A stretch of 64,000 bases of DNA from Deltaproteobacteria bacterium (GTDB lineage Bacteria; Myxococcota_A; Polyangia; Haliangiales; JADYYK01), in the NCBI GenBank assembly GCA_020853705.1, contig JADYYK010000167.1:124001-188000 (forward strand), given 5' to 3'. Positions 1-10,455 of the stretch are shown one piece after another. How positions within the stretch are numbered: position 1 is the stretch's first letter; the number at the start of each line of letters is the position of its first letter. Under the pieces are notes generated by a model, which did no database searches, was not told where the DNA came from, and saw only the letters and a list, made by a program, of their open reading frames with translations. Made by a program: the position numbers and the translations under genes.

Positions 1-1
1 G

Positions 2-421
2 TCGGAGATCGTGGCCGGCGCGCTGCAGGATCGGGGGCGCGCGGCGGTGCTGGGCACCCAGAGTTTCGGCAAGGGCTCGGTGCAGACGGTCATCCCGCTG
101 GACGACGGTTCGGCGCTCAAGCTGACCATCGCGCGCTACTACACGCCGTCGGGGCGGTCGATCCAGGGCCGCGGGATCACGCCAGACATGGTGGTGGAGC
201 AGCTCGACGCCGACGCCCTCAAGAAGGCGCGGCTGGGCAAGTCGCGCGGGGTGGCGGAGGCGGACCTGCCCCACTCGCTCAAGCCTGAAAGCGCGCCTGG
301 CAGTGGGGCCGGCGCATCCTCGGGTGTGGCAACTCGTAATATCGACGCTGACTTCCAGCTCAAGACCGCGGTCGACCACCTGAAGGCGGCGCGGGTGCTG
401 GCCAATCCTCGCAAGCCGTGA
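2..421 (+). CDS. C-terminal part of an S41 (CtpA-like) processing peptidase
   Basis: Only the 3' end of this gene lies in the window; the reading frame is open from base 2. The first residues SEIVAGALQD and the block SFGKGSVQT are the hallmark of S41 carboxyl-terminal processing proteases, which cleave periplasmic proteins with a Ser/Lys dyad. The general-base Lys is visible at bases 71-73. By family spacing (25 residues) the nucleophilic Ser falls just outside the window. Downstream lie a short beta segment and an Ala/Gly/Ser-rich linker, then a tail starting NIDADFQLKTA that is typical of the C-terminal helices of these enzymes. The PDZ and N-terminal parts cannot be judged. An FHA gene follows about 100 bases downstream on the same strand. 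Confidence 0.88.
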   Translation, partial: SEIVAGALQDRGRAAVLGTQSFGKGSVQTVIPLDDGSALKLTIARYYTPSGRSIQGRGITPDMVVEQLDADALKKARLGKSRGVAEADLPHSLKPESAPGSGAGASSGVATRNIDADFQLKTAVDHLKAARVLANPRKP

Positions 422-525
422 GTGTCTGACCATTCCAGGCAGGCGACTTCTTGACGGTGCCCCGGCCGCGCAGGTACGCTCGTAGCGCTGCGAAAGTCCT
501 CAGGGGCCACACCCGGTAGGGGCCA

Positions 526-2472
526 ATGTACAAGCTCATCATCCAGGACGACGAGGGTAAGACGACGGTCGTTCCGCTGATCCGTGACGAGATCACGATC
601 GGACGGAAAGAGGGCAACACGATCCGCCTCACCGAGCGGAACGTGTCGCGTCGTCATGCTCGCATCCTCAAGCAAAACGGCCACATCTACGTCGAGGACT
701 TCGACAGCTACAACGGCATCCGGGTCAACGGGTCGCGCATCCAGGGTCGCGTAGCGGTCAACGAGGCCGACCGCATCCAGATCGGCGACTACCTGCTCGA
801 GCTCAAGCTGGAGCGCGCGCAGCAGCCGGTCGGCCATGGCGGCGATCCCTTCGGTGACGTGCGCACGGCGCCCATCGAGCGCCCCGATCCGTCGCTCCCG
901 CCCCAGATGGCGGGGGCCTCGGGCGCCGGCATCCCGCAGGCGCGGCCCAACGAGCCCACCGTGCCGTACCCGGCCTCGCCGGCCGCGATGGGGCTGATGG
1001 CTGCGGCCGGTGCGCCCACTGCGTCACTGCCCCCGCAGGCTCCCGCGGTGGCGGCCATGGCGCCCGCGGCGGCGCCGTCGGCGGCGACCCCGGCGCGCCT
1101 CTTCGTGGTGTCGTCGAACTTCGCCGGGCGCGAGTATGTGCTCGACAAGCCGGCGCTGGTGATCGGGCGCACCAAGGACAACGACATCGTGATCGACCAC
1201 CGGTCGATCTCGCGCCACCACGCCAAGATCGTCCACGAGGGCGGCCACTACAACATCGTCGACCTGCAGAGCTCGAACGGTGTGCGCGTCAACGGCGAGG
1301 ACTACGGCAAGGTCGAGCTGCGCAAGGGCGACCTCATCGATCTCGGCCATGTGCGCATGCGCTTCGTCGAGCCGGGCGAGGACTTCGTGTTCGCCCGCGA
1401 CGCCCAGATCGTCGACGCCGGCGAGGGGCCGGGCGGCGGCGGCAAGGGCAAGTGGATCGCCATCGCGGGTGTGCTGCTGGTCGGTGGCGCGGTGGCCATC
1501 TTCCTGTCGATGGGGGGCAAGAAGAAGAAGCCCGACGGCGGCTCGGCGCTGGCGTCGGCCAGCCCCAGCACTTCGGCCAGCCCGTCGGCGTCGGGGTCGC
1601 CCGCGACCTCGCCGGCGGCGTCGCCGTCGGCCACGGCCGATCCCACGCCGGGCCCTGGTGGACGGGCGCAGCCCAACATCGATCAGGCCAAGCAGGCCAT
1701 GACCGACGAGAAGTGGTCGGACGCCATGGGCTTCGCGGTGCAGGCGCTGGCCGCCGAGCCGGGTAACGCCGAGGCCACCGAGATCAAGCAGCGCGCCGAG
1801 AGCGAGCTACGCGCCCAGGTCACCTACGAGAACCTGAAGAAGAAGGCCAAGGTCAAGGACGCCGAGGCCGTGCTCGAGGCCTACAACGACCTCGACGCAG
1901 CCAGCGTGTATCGCGAGAAGGCCAAGGACGACTACAACGCCGCGCGCCAGGCCTTCCTGGGCACCACCGGCAAGCAGATCGAGAAGTTCAACAAGGGCCA
2001 CAAGTGCTCGGAGTCGATGTCGGTGGCCGAGCGCGCCGGGGAGCTGGTGCCCGACGACCTGGCCGAGCTGACCGCCGCAGCCAAGCAGTGCAAGGCCGAG
2101 GTGGCGTCGGTCGACAAGACGCCGTCGCCGTCGCCGAGCAAGACCGCGTCGCCGAGTCCGTCGCCGTCGCCGAGCAAGACCGCGTCGCCCAGCCCGTCGC
2201 CCAGCACCCCCGCGGGTGGCGGTGGCGCCGATGCGCTGGTGGCCGAGGCCCGCGATGCCCTGCGCAAGGGGCAGTGGGCGGCGGCGTATCGCAAGGCGGA
2301 TCAGGCCCTGGGTGAGTCGCCCGGCAACGTCGATGCGCTGTCACTGGCGGCGATGGCGTCGTGCAAGCTGGGCAAGGTCGACAAGGCGACCTCGTACCTG
2401 GGCAAGATCAAGGGGCAGCGCCAGATGATGGTGCGCCAGTTCTGCGGTAACGCCGGCGTCACCCTGCCGTAG
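526..2472 (+). CDS. Twin-FHA-domain membrane protein with periplasmic TPR tail
   Basis: The 648-residue protein has two phosphothreonine-binding FHA domains at about residues 1-100 and 190-285, each with the GRxxxN...SRxHA signature (GRKEGN...SRRHA and GRTKDN...SRHHA). They are joined by a Pro/Ala-rich linker. One hydrophobic segment at about 308-328 is followed by KKKK, so the FHA part should be cytoplasmic. A Ser/Pro/Ala-rich stalk and helical TPR-like segments (about 385-530) follow. A second SPSPSKTASPSP stalk made of a 36-bp tandem repeat leads to a final TPR unit (565-648). That final unit closely resembles one in the protein at 6367-8391. The ATG has an AGGGG stretch just upstream. A role in linking Ser/Thr phosphorylation to the envelope is inferred; the partner kinase is unknown. 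Confidence 0.88.
   Translation: MYKLIIQDDEGKTTVVPLIRDEITIGRKEGNTIRLTERNVSRRHARILKQNGHIYVEDFDSYNGIRVNGSRIQGRVAVNEADRIQIGDYLLELKLERAQQPVGHGGDPFGDVRTAPIERPDPSLPPQMAGASGAGIPQARPNEPTVPYPASPAAMGLMAAAGAPTASLPPQAPAVAAMAPAAAPSAATPARLFVVSSNFAGREYVLDKPALVIGRTKDNDIVIDHRSISRHHAKIVHEGGHYNIVDLQSSNGVRVNGEDYGKVELRKGDLIDLGHVRMRFVEPGEDFVFARDAQIVDAGEGPGGGGKGKWIAIAGVLLVGGAVAIFLSMGGKKKKPDGGSALASASPSTSASPSASGSPATSPAASPSATADPTPGPGGRAQPNIDQAKQAMTDEKWSDAMGFAVQALAAEPGNAEATEIKQRAESELRAQVTYENLKKKAKVKDAEAVLEAYNDLDAASVYREKAKDDYNAARQAFLGTTGKQIEKFNKGHKCSESMSVAERAGELVPDDLAELTAAAKQCKAEVASVDKTPSPSPSKTASPSPSPSPSKTASPSPSPSTPAGGGGADALVAEARDALRKGQWAAAYRKADQALGESPGNVDALSLAAMASCKLGKVDKATSYLGKIKGQRQMMVRQFCGNAGVTLP
2125..2196 (+). repeat. 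36-bp tandem repeat inside the FHA gene (2 copies)
   Basis: Two nearly identical 36-base units (2125-2160 and 2161-2196) encode the Ser/Pro/Lys-rich stalk with SPSPSKTASPSP. The unit is a multiple of three, so copy-number change alters stalk length without a frameshift. Confidence 0.85.
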
Positions 2473-2499
2473 TCCTGGCCTGGTCGGGCCCTGTCTGGC

Positions 2500-3444
2500 T
2501 CAGGCGTCGGGCTTCGCGGGCTTGACGAAGGTGGTGCGCAGGGAGTCGAGGCCGGCGCGCAGCTCGGCGTCGGTGAAGCCGTCGCTGGTGTTGATGACGG
2601 CGTAGAGGTCGTCACCGTCGCGGCGGCCTTCGAGCAGGCGCCTGGCCAGGGCGCGGTAGCCGAGCTCGCCGAGGCCGGGGGGCAGGCCGCGGCGTGGCCC
2701 GGAGGCGTCAGCGAGGGACACCCCCACGGTGTCGGCGGCGTGCAGGTCCAGCCAGGCGCCAGGGTCGAAGCTGCCCGCGGTCCACGCGGTGTGACCGGCG
2801 CCAGCGTCGAGCCAGGGGCGCAGGGGGGCGCCGCGGAACTCGGCGCGCAGGGCGCCGAGCTCCAGGGTGCTGGGGACCTGGTGGAAGCGGGCGCGGTTGG
2901 GGATGGCCATGGTCAGCCCCATCGAGGTGGCCCGGGCCAGCAGGGGGTCGAGGCAGAAGCGCACGTTGTCGAGGACGCGCTCGGTGATGGCCGAGCGCTC
3001 GGTGAGCAAGCGCTCGGGCAGGGGCTCGCCGCGGGCCAGCAGCCGGGCCATGCGCGGCCAGTCGGGGCTGGTCGCCTCGCCCAGGGAGACGATGACCACG
3101 GGGGCGCCGACGTCGGCGGCGGCCGCGAAGGTATCGAGAGTTGCAGCGATCGCGAGCTGGCGCTCCTCGCGATCAGGTGAACAGAGGCGCAGGGCGTCGA
3201 CCGCAGAGGACAGGGTCGAGGCCGGCGGCGCGGGGGCGTAGTTGGACAGCGCCAGCACCGGCAAGCGGGAGCGCTCGCGGTGCAGCAGCTCGAGCAGCCC
3301 GGCCAGCAGGGGGCGTGGCAGCCCGGCGTGGACCGCGACCGCGGGCGCCTCCAGGCGCAGCAGGCCGTCGATGACCAGGGCGGGGTCGGGCCGAGGGCCG
3401 AAGCTGCGGGTCGAGATCGCCAGCTGTAACCGGAATCCACCCAC
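2500..3444 (-). CDS. Xylose-isomerase-like TIM-barrel protein (sugar phosphate isomerase/epimerase family)
   Basis: The protein opens with a beta strand (LQLAISTRSFG), typical of AP-endonuclease-2/xylose-isomerase-like TIM barrels. It keeps a late WLDAGAGHTAW block resembling the metal-binding DxGH strand. VPSTLELGAL earlier may supply the Glu ligand, and VGVSLADA is a further barrel strand. These families isomerise or epimerise sugars or inositols, or repair DNA; the substrate cannot be read from the sequence. I chose a GTG start at 3444 because the upstream in-frame residues (to 3528) have no family-like content and would fill the divergent promoter region shared with the OmpA gene; an ATG/GTG further up to 3528 remains possible. 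Length, about 314 residues, is normal for the family. Confidence 0.7.
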   Translation of the reverse strand: MGGFRLQLAISTRSFGPRPDPALVIDGLLRLEAPAVAVHAGLPRPLLAGLLELLHRERSRLPVLALSNYAPAPPASTLSSAVDALRLCSPDREERQLAIAATLDTFAAAADVGAPVVIVSLGEATSPDWPRMARLLARGEPLPERLLTERSAITERVLDNVRFCLDPLLARATSMGLTMAIPNRARFHQVPSTLELGALRAEFRGAPLRPWLDAGAGHTAWTAGSFDPGAWLDLHAADTVGVSLADASGPRRGLPPGLGELGYRALARRLLEGRRDGDDLYAVINTSDGFTDAELRAGLDSLRTTFVKPAKPDA

Positions 3445-3547
3445 GGGCCACGTTACTAGTACAACGAAGTGAAAGTTGATATAGGTTGCGTCGCTGGGGT
3501 AGGAAGTTCGCGGATCTGCGGCTGTCACTGGTCGTTTCTACGTTTGC

Positions 3548-3567
3548 CGGAGCGTGCTGGCGCTCCG
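3548..3567 (+). promoter_or_regulatory. Perfect 7-bp inverted repeat in the ompA leader, next to the ribosome binding site
   Basis: CGGAGCG (3548-3554) and CGCTCCG (3561-3567) are separated by six bases. They lie directly before a strong GGGAGG ribosome binding site (3570-3575) that fixes the ATG at 3581. In mRNA this would form a hairpin abutting the Shine-Dalgarno sequence; in DNA it could be an operator. The function is inferred. Confidence 0.45.
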
Positions 3568-3580
3568 CTGGGAGGTCTGG

Positions 3581-5563
<1,983 letters not shown>

Positions 5564-5582
5564 CGCAGTCGTTGCGGCTGTG

Positions 5583-6263
5583 ATGCTGGTGCTGGGTGTC
5601 GCCGAGGTTGGCGACGCCCAGCGCTTGCGTTCGGGGCGCATCACCGGGACGGTGCGCGTACGCGTGATCGACCGGTCGTCGGGCAAGCCGCGCTATCGCG
5701 AGGCCGAGACGGCGGCCGGGATCGCGGTGTACGTGCCCGACTTCGCGACCCGGATAGCGCGCGAGCCCGACGAGGCGCCGGTGCTGGCGCTGCGCGAGGA
5801 GGGCCCGTGGCCGGTGCTGCTGCCGGTGCAGGTGGGCGACACGGTCGAGCTCACGAACCTGGATGCGCGCGCGCACGAGCCGTTCTCGCCGTCGCCGACG
5901 CGCCGCTTCGACCTGGGCTGGCTGGCGCCGCACGAGTCGGCGCGGGTCAAGTTCGAGCGGCCCGGGCTGGTCCAGGTGTTCTGCAACGCGCACGCGGACG
6001 AGGTCGCCTATGTGCTGGTGACGCCGAGCCCGGCGGCGGTGGTGACCCGCGACGACGGCGCCTTCGTGCTGTCGGGGGTGCCGGCGGGGCGTCACCGCGT
6101 GGTGGCCTGGGCGCCGCGGTCCCGGCCGGTGGTGCGCACGGTGGAGGTCCCGGCGGCGGGGCAGGTCAACCTGGCCCTGACGGTCGACCTGACGCTGGAG
6201 CTGGGGCCGCATCGTGACAAGCATGGGCTGCGCTACCCGGGGGAGATCGAGCGCGACCGTTGA
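5583..6263 (+). CDS. Exported cupredoxin/plastocyanin-like protein with a carboxypeptidase-regulatory-like domain
   Basis: After a hydrophobic leader ending AEVGDAQ, the protein has a cupredoxin-like fold (about residues 15-150). The region AHEPFSPSP supplies a candidate His ligand and FCNAHADEVAYVLV supplies Cys and His. The next segment (VVTRDDGAFVLSGVPAGRHRVVAWAP) is the small beta-sandwich that follows the cupredoxin in methylamine-utilisation-type proteins. The usual axial Met of CNxHPWMxAY is replaced by Glu, so the copper site would be atypical or absent. The start is uncertain: GTG at 5580 and ATG at 5583 give very short leaders. An ATT at 5553, overlapping the OmpA stop, would add a basic n-region (ILRN). 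The gene lies directly behind ompA and is probably co-transcribed. Confidence 0.7.
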   Translation: MLVLGVAEVGDAQRLRSGRITGTVRVRVIDRSSGKPRYREAETAAGIAVYVPDFATRIAREPDEAPVLALREEGPWPVLLPVQVGDTVELTNLDARAHEPFSPSPTRRFDLGWLAPHESARVKFERPGLVQVFCNAHADEVAYVLVTPSPAAVVTRDDGAFVLSGVPAGRHRVVAWAPRSRPVVRTVEVPAAGQVNLALTVDLTLELGPHRDKHGLRYPGEIERDR

Positions 6264-6366
6264 AGTCCTGACGGGATCGGGGCAGGGTGGGCGTGGAAGC
6301 GGCTGGAATGTGGGCGCGGTGGCATGGCCTCTGACTTGCTGACGAGAGGCGAGGCGAGGAGATGTG

Positions 6367-8391
6367 ATGGCCCGGTTCGACAGGAGCACGTGGCTGAGGC
6401 TGGCGCGGTGGGGGCTTGCAGCGACACTGCTGCTGGCGCTGGCGCGCGGGGCTGTCGCCGAGGAGCGCCACGCCCTGGTGGTCGCCATCGACGGCGATGA
6501 CGTGCTGGTGGATGCTGGCAAGCCGGCCGGTCTGCTGCGCGGCGCGCCAGTGCAGGTGTTCCATCTGGTCATCGCCAAGCACCCGACCACGGGCAAGCCG
6601 GTCAAGGCGGCGTTCCCCATCGGTGGGGCCACGGTGCTGGAGGCGGGCACGGCGCTGTCGCTGCTGTCGATCGGGGATCCCGCGCTGCGGGCGCGGCTGG
6701 TGGTCGGGGACGAGGTGCGCTTCCAGCCGCGGACGGCGGACGAGCCGGGACCAGGGCCGCAGCCAGGGCCGGGACCGGGGCCGGGACCGGGGCCGGCCGA
6801 GCCGACGGACGAGCCGGTGCCGTCGCCCTCACCGGCGGGGACGGGGCCGGTCGCGAGCGCTGACGCCGAGGCGCTGGAGACGCAGGCGCGACAGGCGCTG
6901 GTCAACGGACAGTATGCCGAGGCGCTGGCGCGCGCGGCGGCCGCGGTGGAGAAGGATCCACGCCGGCCGCAGGCGCTGCAGATCGCGGGCGTCGCGGCCT
7001 GCTACGTGGGGCGTGTCGATCTGGCGGCGCGCTATGCGGCGCGGCTGGTGATGGCGCGGCAGACCGTGGTGCGCCAGGTCTGCATGCGGCGCGGGACGCC
7101 GCTGCCGACCACGCTGGCGGCGGGCGAGGTGCCGAGCGTGGGCAGCGCGACGCCAGGGCCGGGGCCGGCGCCGGCCGCGCGGCCCGATCCGCAGCTGCTC
7201 GAGGAGCTGGCGGCGACCTTCGGGGCCGCCGCGGGACAGTCGCAGGAGCAGGCCTACCGGGTCTGGCAGCAGTATCTCGAGCGCCATCCTGACTCGCCGT
7301 TCGCGCCGCGGGTGCGCCAGGAGCTGGCGCAGCGTGTGGCGGAGGCGGGCGGGCCGACGCCGGCGCTGAACACGCCTGCGCGCGGCTATCACCACCAGCC
7401 GGCGACGCGCATCGAGGCCGGCCATCCGCTGGCGGTGGCCATCGCCATCGGCGTCGACGAGCGGCCGCGCGAGGTCTGGCTGCACCACCGTCGCGCCGGC
7501 GCCAGCACCTGGCAGCGGCGCACGCTGGAGCGCGACGGCGACGGCTACCTGCGCACCACGGTGCCCGCGGCCGAGGTGCAGGCGCCAGGCCTGGAGTACT
7601 TCGTCGAGGCGCGCACCGGAGACGACGCCGTCAGCTCGGTGGTCGCGGACGAGGCGGCGCCCATCGAGGTCGAGGTCACCGAGACGGTGGCGCTCACGGC
7701 GCCGCGGCGGCGCGGGCTGTCGCGGGTCAGCGCGCTGGTCGAGCACGTCGACTTCAACAGCTTCGGCGCCGCCGCCCCCGACAGGTACACCATGATCGAG
7801 GTCGACTTCGCCTATCGCTTCAAGGGGCCGGTGTATGCCATGCGGGTCGGCCTGGGCACGCTGCAGGGCCAGGGCGGCGCGCTGGACGCGTATGGCGGCG
7901 CCGACAACACCGAGGACTGCCCCAACCGGGAGGAGTGTCGCGAGCGCACCTTCACCTACGCCTACAGCGAGCTGGAGTTTCGTGCCCAGAAGAACCTGTC
8001 GGTGTCGGGCCGCGTGTACGCCGGAGGGCTGCAGAAGCCCCGCGTCGGGTCGTCCGACGAGGTCAGGCGCAGCGCCTTCGGTTTCATGGGCGCGGTGCGG
8101 ATCGGTGAGGAGCGTGGCACCAACCTGTCGCTGGGCATCGCCAACGTGAACGACTTCGGGACCACCGGCGAGCTCAAGCTGCAGTGGGGCAAGGTGGCGC
8201 GGCTGCCGCTGACCGGGATCGTGCAGGCGACCAACCTGCCTTCGGGCGAGGAGCTGGGCGTTCGTCTGGCCATCGAGGCCGGCTACAAGGCGACGTCGTG
8301 GTTCTATCCGACCCTGCGCATCAGCTACAACGCGCGAACCATCAACCATGCCGGTCTGGGCGCGGGTCTCGCGATGGTGTTCGATTGGTGA
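6367..8391 (+). CDS. Exported TPR protein with C-terminal outer-membrane-barrel-like domain
   Basis: A signal peptide (MARFDRSTWLRLARWGLAATLL..., cleavage near AVAEE) precedes a small beta domain. A Pro/Gly linker and a TPR-like domain (about 155-255) follow. The TPR domain ends in MARQTVVRQVCMRRGTPLP and matches the tail of the FHA protein at 526-2472. Next come a beta-sandwich (about 335-440, with HHRRAG, GLEYFVEA) and an alternating beta-strand region resembling an outer-membrane barrel to the C-terminus. The last two parts are paralogous to the whole of the next gene. An AGGAG ribosome site five bases upstream selects the ATG at 6367 over the GTG at 6364. Function is unknown; the architecture suggests an envelope scaffold. 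Confidence 0.8.
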   Translation: MARFDRSTWLRLARWGLAATLLLALARGAVAEERHALVVAIDGDDVLVDAGKPAGLLRGAPVQVFHLVIAKHPTTGKPVKAAFPIGGATVLEAGTALSLLSIGDPALRARLVVGDEVRFQPRTADEPGPGPQPGPGPGPGPGPAEPTDEPVPSPSPAGTGPVASADAEALETQARQALVNGQYAEALARAAAAVEKDPRRPQALQIAGVAACYVGRVDLAARYAARLVMARQTVVRQVCMRRGTPLPTTLAAGEVPSVGSATPGPGPAPAARPDPQLLEELAATFGAAAGQSQEQAYRVWQQYLERHPDSPFAPRVRQELAQRVAEAGGPTPALNTPARGYHHQPATRIEAGHPLAVAIAIGVDERPREVWLHHRRAGASTWQRRTLERDGDGYLRTTVPAAEVQAPGLEYFVEARTGDDAVSSVVADEAAPIEVEVTETVALTAPRRRGLSRVSALVEHVDFNSFGAAAPDRYTMIEVDFAYRFKGPVYAMRVGLGTLQGQGGALDAYGGADNTEDCPNREECRERTFTYAYSELEFRAQKNLSVSGRVYAGGLQKPRVGSSDEVRRSAFGFMGAVRIGEERGTNLSLGIANVNDFGTTGELKLQWGKVARLPLTGIVQATNLPSGEELGVRLAIEAGYKATSWFYPTLRISYNARTINHAGLGAGLAMVFDW

Positions 8392-8402
8392 GGTCAGACG
8401 TC

Positions 8403-9566
8403 ATGCGCGGAGTGACTGGCTGGTTCGCGATGGTCGCAGGGCTGCTGTGGGTGGGGCGCGCGCAGGGCGAGACCGTCCCGCCAGCCGCGGCAGCAGTGGT
8501 GGCGTCGTCGGCGGCTGGCGCGGCGGCGCCGGTGGCGGGCGCCGCCGGGGCGACCTCGGCCGGAGCGGGCGCGCGGGTGTTTCACCAGCCGCCCAGCGCG
8601 GTGCCCGAGGGCCAGGCGGTGCGCATCGACGCCGCCATCAGCGACGCCTGGCAGGAGCCGTCGATCGAGGTGCGCTACCGCGCGCTGGGCGGCGTCGAGT
8701 ACGAGGCGGCGCCGTTCGAGCGCTCGACCGCGGGTGGCTATCGGGCGTCGATCCCGGCGCTGGCGCTGGCCACCGGCGGGGTCGAGTACTACATCGTGGG
8801 CACCGACCGCAGCGGCGGCGAGCATGCCCACTTCGCCAGCGCCGAGGCGCCGCATCGCGTGCTGGCCACGGCGTCGGCCTCGGACGCGCGCGCCGATCTG
8901 GAGCGCCGGCTGGTGGGCGGGCGGCTGTCGCTGTTCAGGCTGCGCACCACGGTGCTGAACTTCGGGCGCACCAGGGCCAGCAAGCGGCCCGACTATCTGT
9001 ACCGGGTCGAGGCCGACTACACCTATCGCTTCCTGCGCGCGCTGTACTCGATCCGCATGGGCTATGGCGTGGTGCGCTCGCAAGGGCCCGTGCGCGAGGG
9101 TGGCACCGACTCGGTGCCGCTGTTCAAGCTCGACGCGTCGCGCGAGGCCGGGGTCGACTATGGCTTCGCCGAGCTGCGCTTTCGGGTCAATCCGCAGCTG
9201 GATCTCGACGCGCGCGCCATCCTGGGCGCCAGCGACACCGAGGTGGTGCTGGGTGGCGGGGGGCGGGTGCGGCTGGGGCGCGAGCTGGGCGCGCACGTGG
9301 CGGCGGGCATCGAGGTCATCCCGACCCTGGGCTACAACGCCACGCTGCGGCTGCAGTGGGACACCGTGCCGCACGTGCTGATGGCGGCGACGCTGATGAC
9401 GACGTCATGGCCGCGCACGGATCGCGGCGATGGCACCGGCATCATGCTGGAGACGCTGGTGCCACTGGGTGACCACTGGCGCGCGGGGGTCGAGGTCGGG
9501 TATGCGGGGCGGCAGGACGCGCGCGGGTCGGTGGCGGCCAGCGGGAGCATCGCCTTCGAGTACTGA
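8403..9566 (+). CDS. Exported beta-sandwich plus outer-membrane-barrel-like protein, paralogue of the preceding gene
   Basis: The 387-residue protein has a signal peptide (MRGVTGWFAMVAGLLWVGRAQGE) and a low-complexity Ala/Gly stretch. A beta-sandwich (about 60-160, with VEYYIVGTDRSGG) and a barrel-like C-terminal half with many YRVEADYTYRF-type strands follow, ending in an aromatic terminal residue (FEY) as is usual for outer-membrane barrels. It matches the last third of the preceding protein (compare IEVDFAYRFKGPVYAMRVGLG with VEADYTYRFLRALYSIRMGYG), so the pair arose by duplication. The gap to the previous stop is 11 bases and an operon is likely. The upstream in-frame extension was rejected because it lies inside the previous gene. 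Confidence 0.78.
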   Translation: MRGVTGWFAMVAGLLWVGRAQGETVPPAAAAVVASSAAGAAAPVAGAAGATSAGAGARVFHQPPSAVPEGQAVRIDAAISDAWQEPSIEVRYRALGGVEYEAAPFERSTAGGYRASIPALALATGGVEYYIVGTDRSGGEHAHFASAEAPHRVLATASASDARADLERRLVGGRLSLFRLRTTVLNFGRTRASKRPDYLYRVEADYTYRFLRALYSIRMGYGVVRSQGPVREGGTDSVPLFKLDASREAGVDYGFAELRFRVNPQLDLDARAILGASDTEVVLGGGGRVRLGRELGAHVAAGIEVIPTLGYNATLRLQWDTVPHVLMAATLMTTSWPRTDRGDGTGIMLETLVPLGDHWRAGVEVGYAGRQDARGSVAASGSIAFEY

Positions 9567-9574
9567 ACCGGACA

Positions 9575-9609
9575 AACAGGCGACAGGGAACAGGCGACAG
9601 GCAACAGGC
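9575..9609. repeat. Heptanucleotide tandem repeat in a convergent spacer
   Basis: Five 7-base units of the form RACAGGS follow one another (AACAGGC, GACAGGG, AACAGGC, GACAGGC, AACAGGC). They fill most of the 65-base spacer between two convergent genes. The same 7-mer recurs at 15003-15050, also between convergent genes. No coding role is apparent. Confidence 0.85.
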
Positions 9610-9631
9610 CACGGGGAATGGACGAGGTGGG

Positions 9632-10102
9632 TCAGTCGGCGCCGGCGTCTCGAGGGGGGGAGGGGGGAGCGCTGGGGGACGGCGTGGGCGCTGGGGCGGC
9701 GTTGGGCGGATGCGCTTTTGCCCAGGCGTCCCACTCGGCCATCAGCAGGCGGCCGTTCTCGTTGCCGGGGTGGATGCTGCGCTTCTTGACCTCGACGGTG
9801 AAGCGGTAGACCAGGTCGTCCTGGGGCGGGCGCGGCACGCTGTAGGAGACGTCGACGATGCTGGCGCAGCCCGAGCGCACGTCGGTGTCCCAGGTCGCGC
9901 CGTGAACCTCGGGGTGCTTGACCTCGGCCAGGTAGCGGCCGATCGACCAGCCGTTGTACTGGTAGCGCGACTTGACCAGCGCCTTGGCCTTGTCGCGATC
10001 GCCGCGATCGAAGAAGCCCTCGAGCATCAGCATCGAGCCCGCCACCAGCATGAAGGCGACCGCCAGCGTGGCGGGCCGGGTCTGCCAGGCCGGGGCGCTC
10101 AC
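9632..10102 (-). CDS. Small single-pass membrane-anchored protein of unknown function
   Basis: The 156-residue protein has one N-terminal hydrophobic segment (about residues 11-29), a soluble domain (KSRYQYNGWSIGRYLAEVKHPEVHGATW...) and a Pro/Ala-rich tail. I do not recognise the family. The GTG start at 10102 overlaps the stop codon of the upstream gene at 10099-10371 (GTGA), so the two are translationally coupled. The soluble part has one Cys and a central stretch of alternating beta-type residues (VYRFTVEVKKR), which would suit a periplasmic domain held to the inner membrane. Confidence 0.72.
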   Translation of the reverse strand: MSAPAWQTRPATLAVAFMLVAGSMLMLEGFFDRGDRDKAKALVKSRYQYNGWSIGRYLAEVKHPEVHGATWDTDVRSGCASIVDVSYSVPRPPQDDLVYRFTVEVKKRSIHPGNENGRLLMAEWDAWAKAHPPNAAPAPTPSPSAPPSPPRDAGAD

Positions 10103-10371
10103 AGGCCGGCGTCGGGGCTGGGGGTGCGGGGGCGGTGCCGGGGCGCGCTGCCGACGGCGGCGTCGTCCTCGCGCAGCAGCTCGGCGACGTCCTTCTTGAC
10201 CTCGCGCGCCTTCTTGGCGACGCCGTCGCGCGCGTCCTTGCCCTCGGGGCTGTCCCAGATGGCGCGCACATGGCCGAACGCGGTGCGCTTGCCGAGCTTC
10301 ACCGTCGAGCCGCACCAGATCATGCCGCCCAGGATGACGATGCCGATCAGCAGCCGAATCAGGCCAAACAC
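10099..10371 (-). CDS. Small N-terminally anchored membrane protein
   Basis: The 90-residue protein begins MFGLIRLLIGIVILGGMIWCG, a single membrane segment, followed by a charged helical tail with Lys/Arg/Glu (AKKAREVKKDVAELLRED) and a Pro-rich end. No family is recognised. It is the first gene of a two-gene unit with the coupled gene at 9632-10102. It lies just after a predicted terminator of the preceding operon, so it probably has its own promoter in the 84-base spacer. The GTG start is the only one that retains the membrane segment. Confidence 0.68.
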   Translation of the reverse strand: MFGLIRLLIGIVILGGMIWCGSTVKLGKRTAFGHVRAIWDSPEGKDARDGVAKKAREVKKDVAELLREDDAAVGSAPRHRPRTPSPDAGL

Positions 10372-10403
10372 GCGCTCACCCTAGCACCCGGAGGCGGGTG
10401 CGG

Positions 10404-10423
10404 CAAAAACCCCGCAGCGGGGT
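10404..10423 (-). terminator. Predicted intrinsic terminator after the IorA-like gene
   Basis: On the minus strand, ACCCCGCTGCGGGGT is followed by a run of five T. The structure lies about 33 bases after the stop of the gene at 10456-12111. Two further inverted repeats flank it (GCACCC/GGGTGC at 10384-10401 and GCGGG/CCCGC at 10424-10437), so the spacer is rich in hairpins. Confidence 0.6.
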
Positions 10424-10455
10424 GCGGGTATTCCCGCGACGCCAGACGCCAGACG

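Noticed and set aside
9575..9609. CRISPR-like array
   Set aside because: The repeat unit is seven bases with no spacers, so it is a simple tandem repeat.
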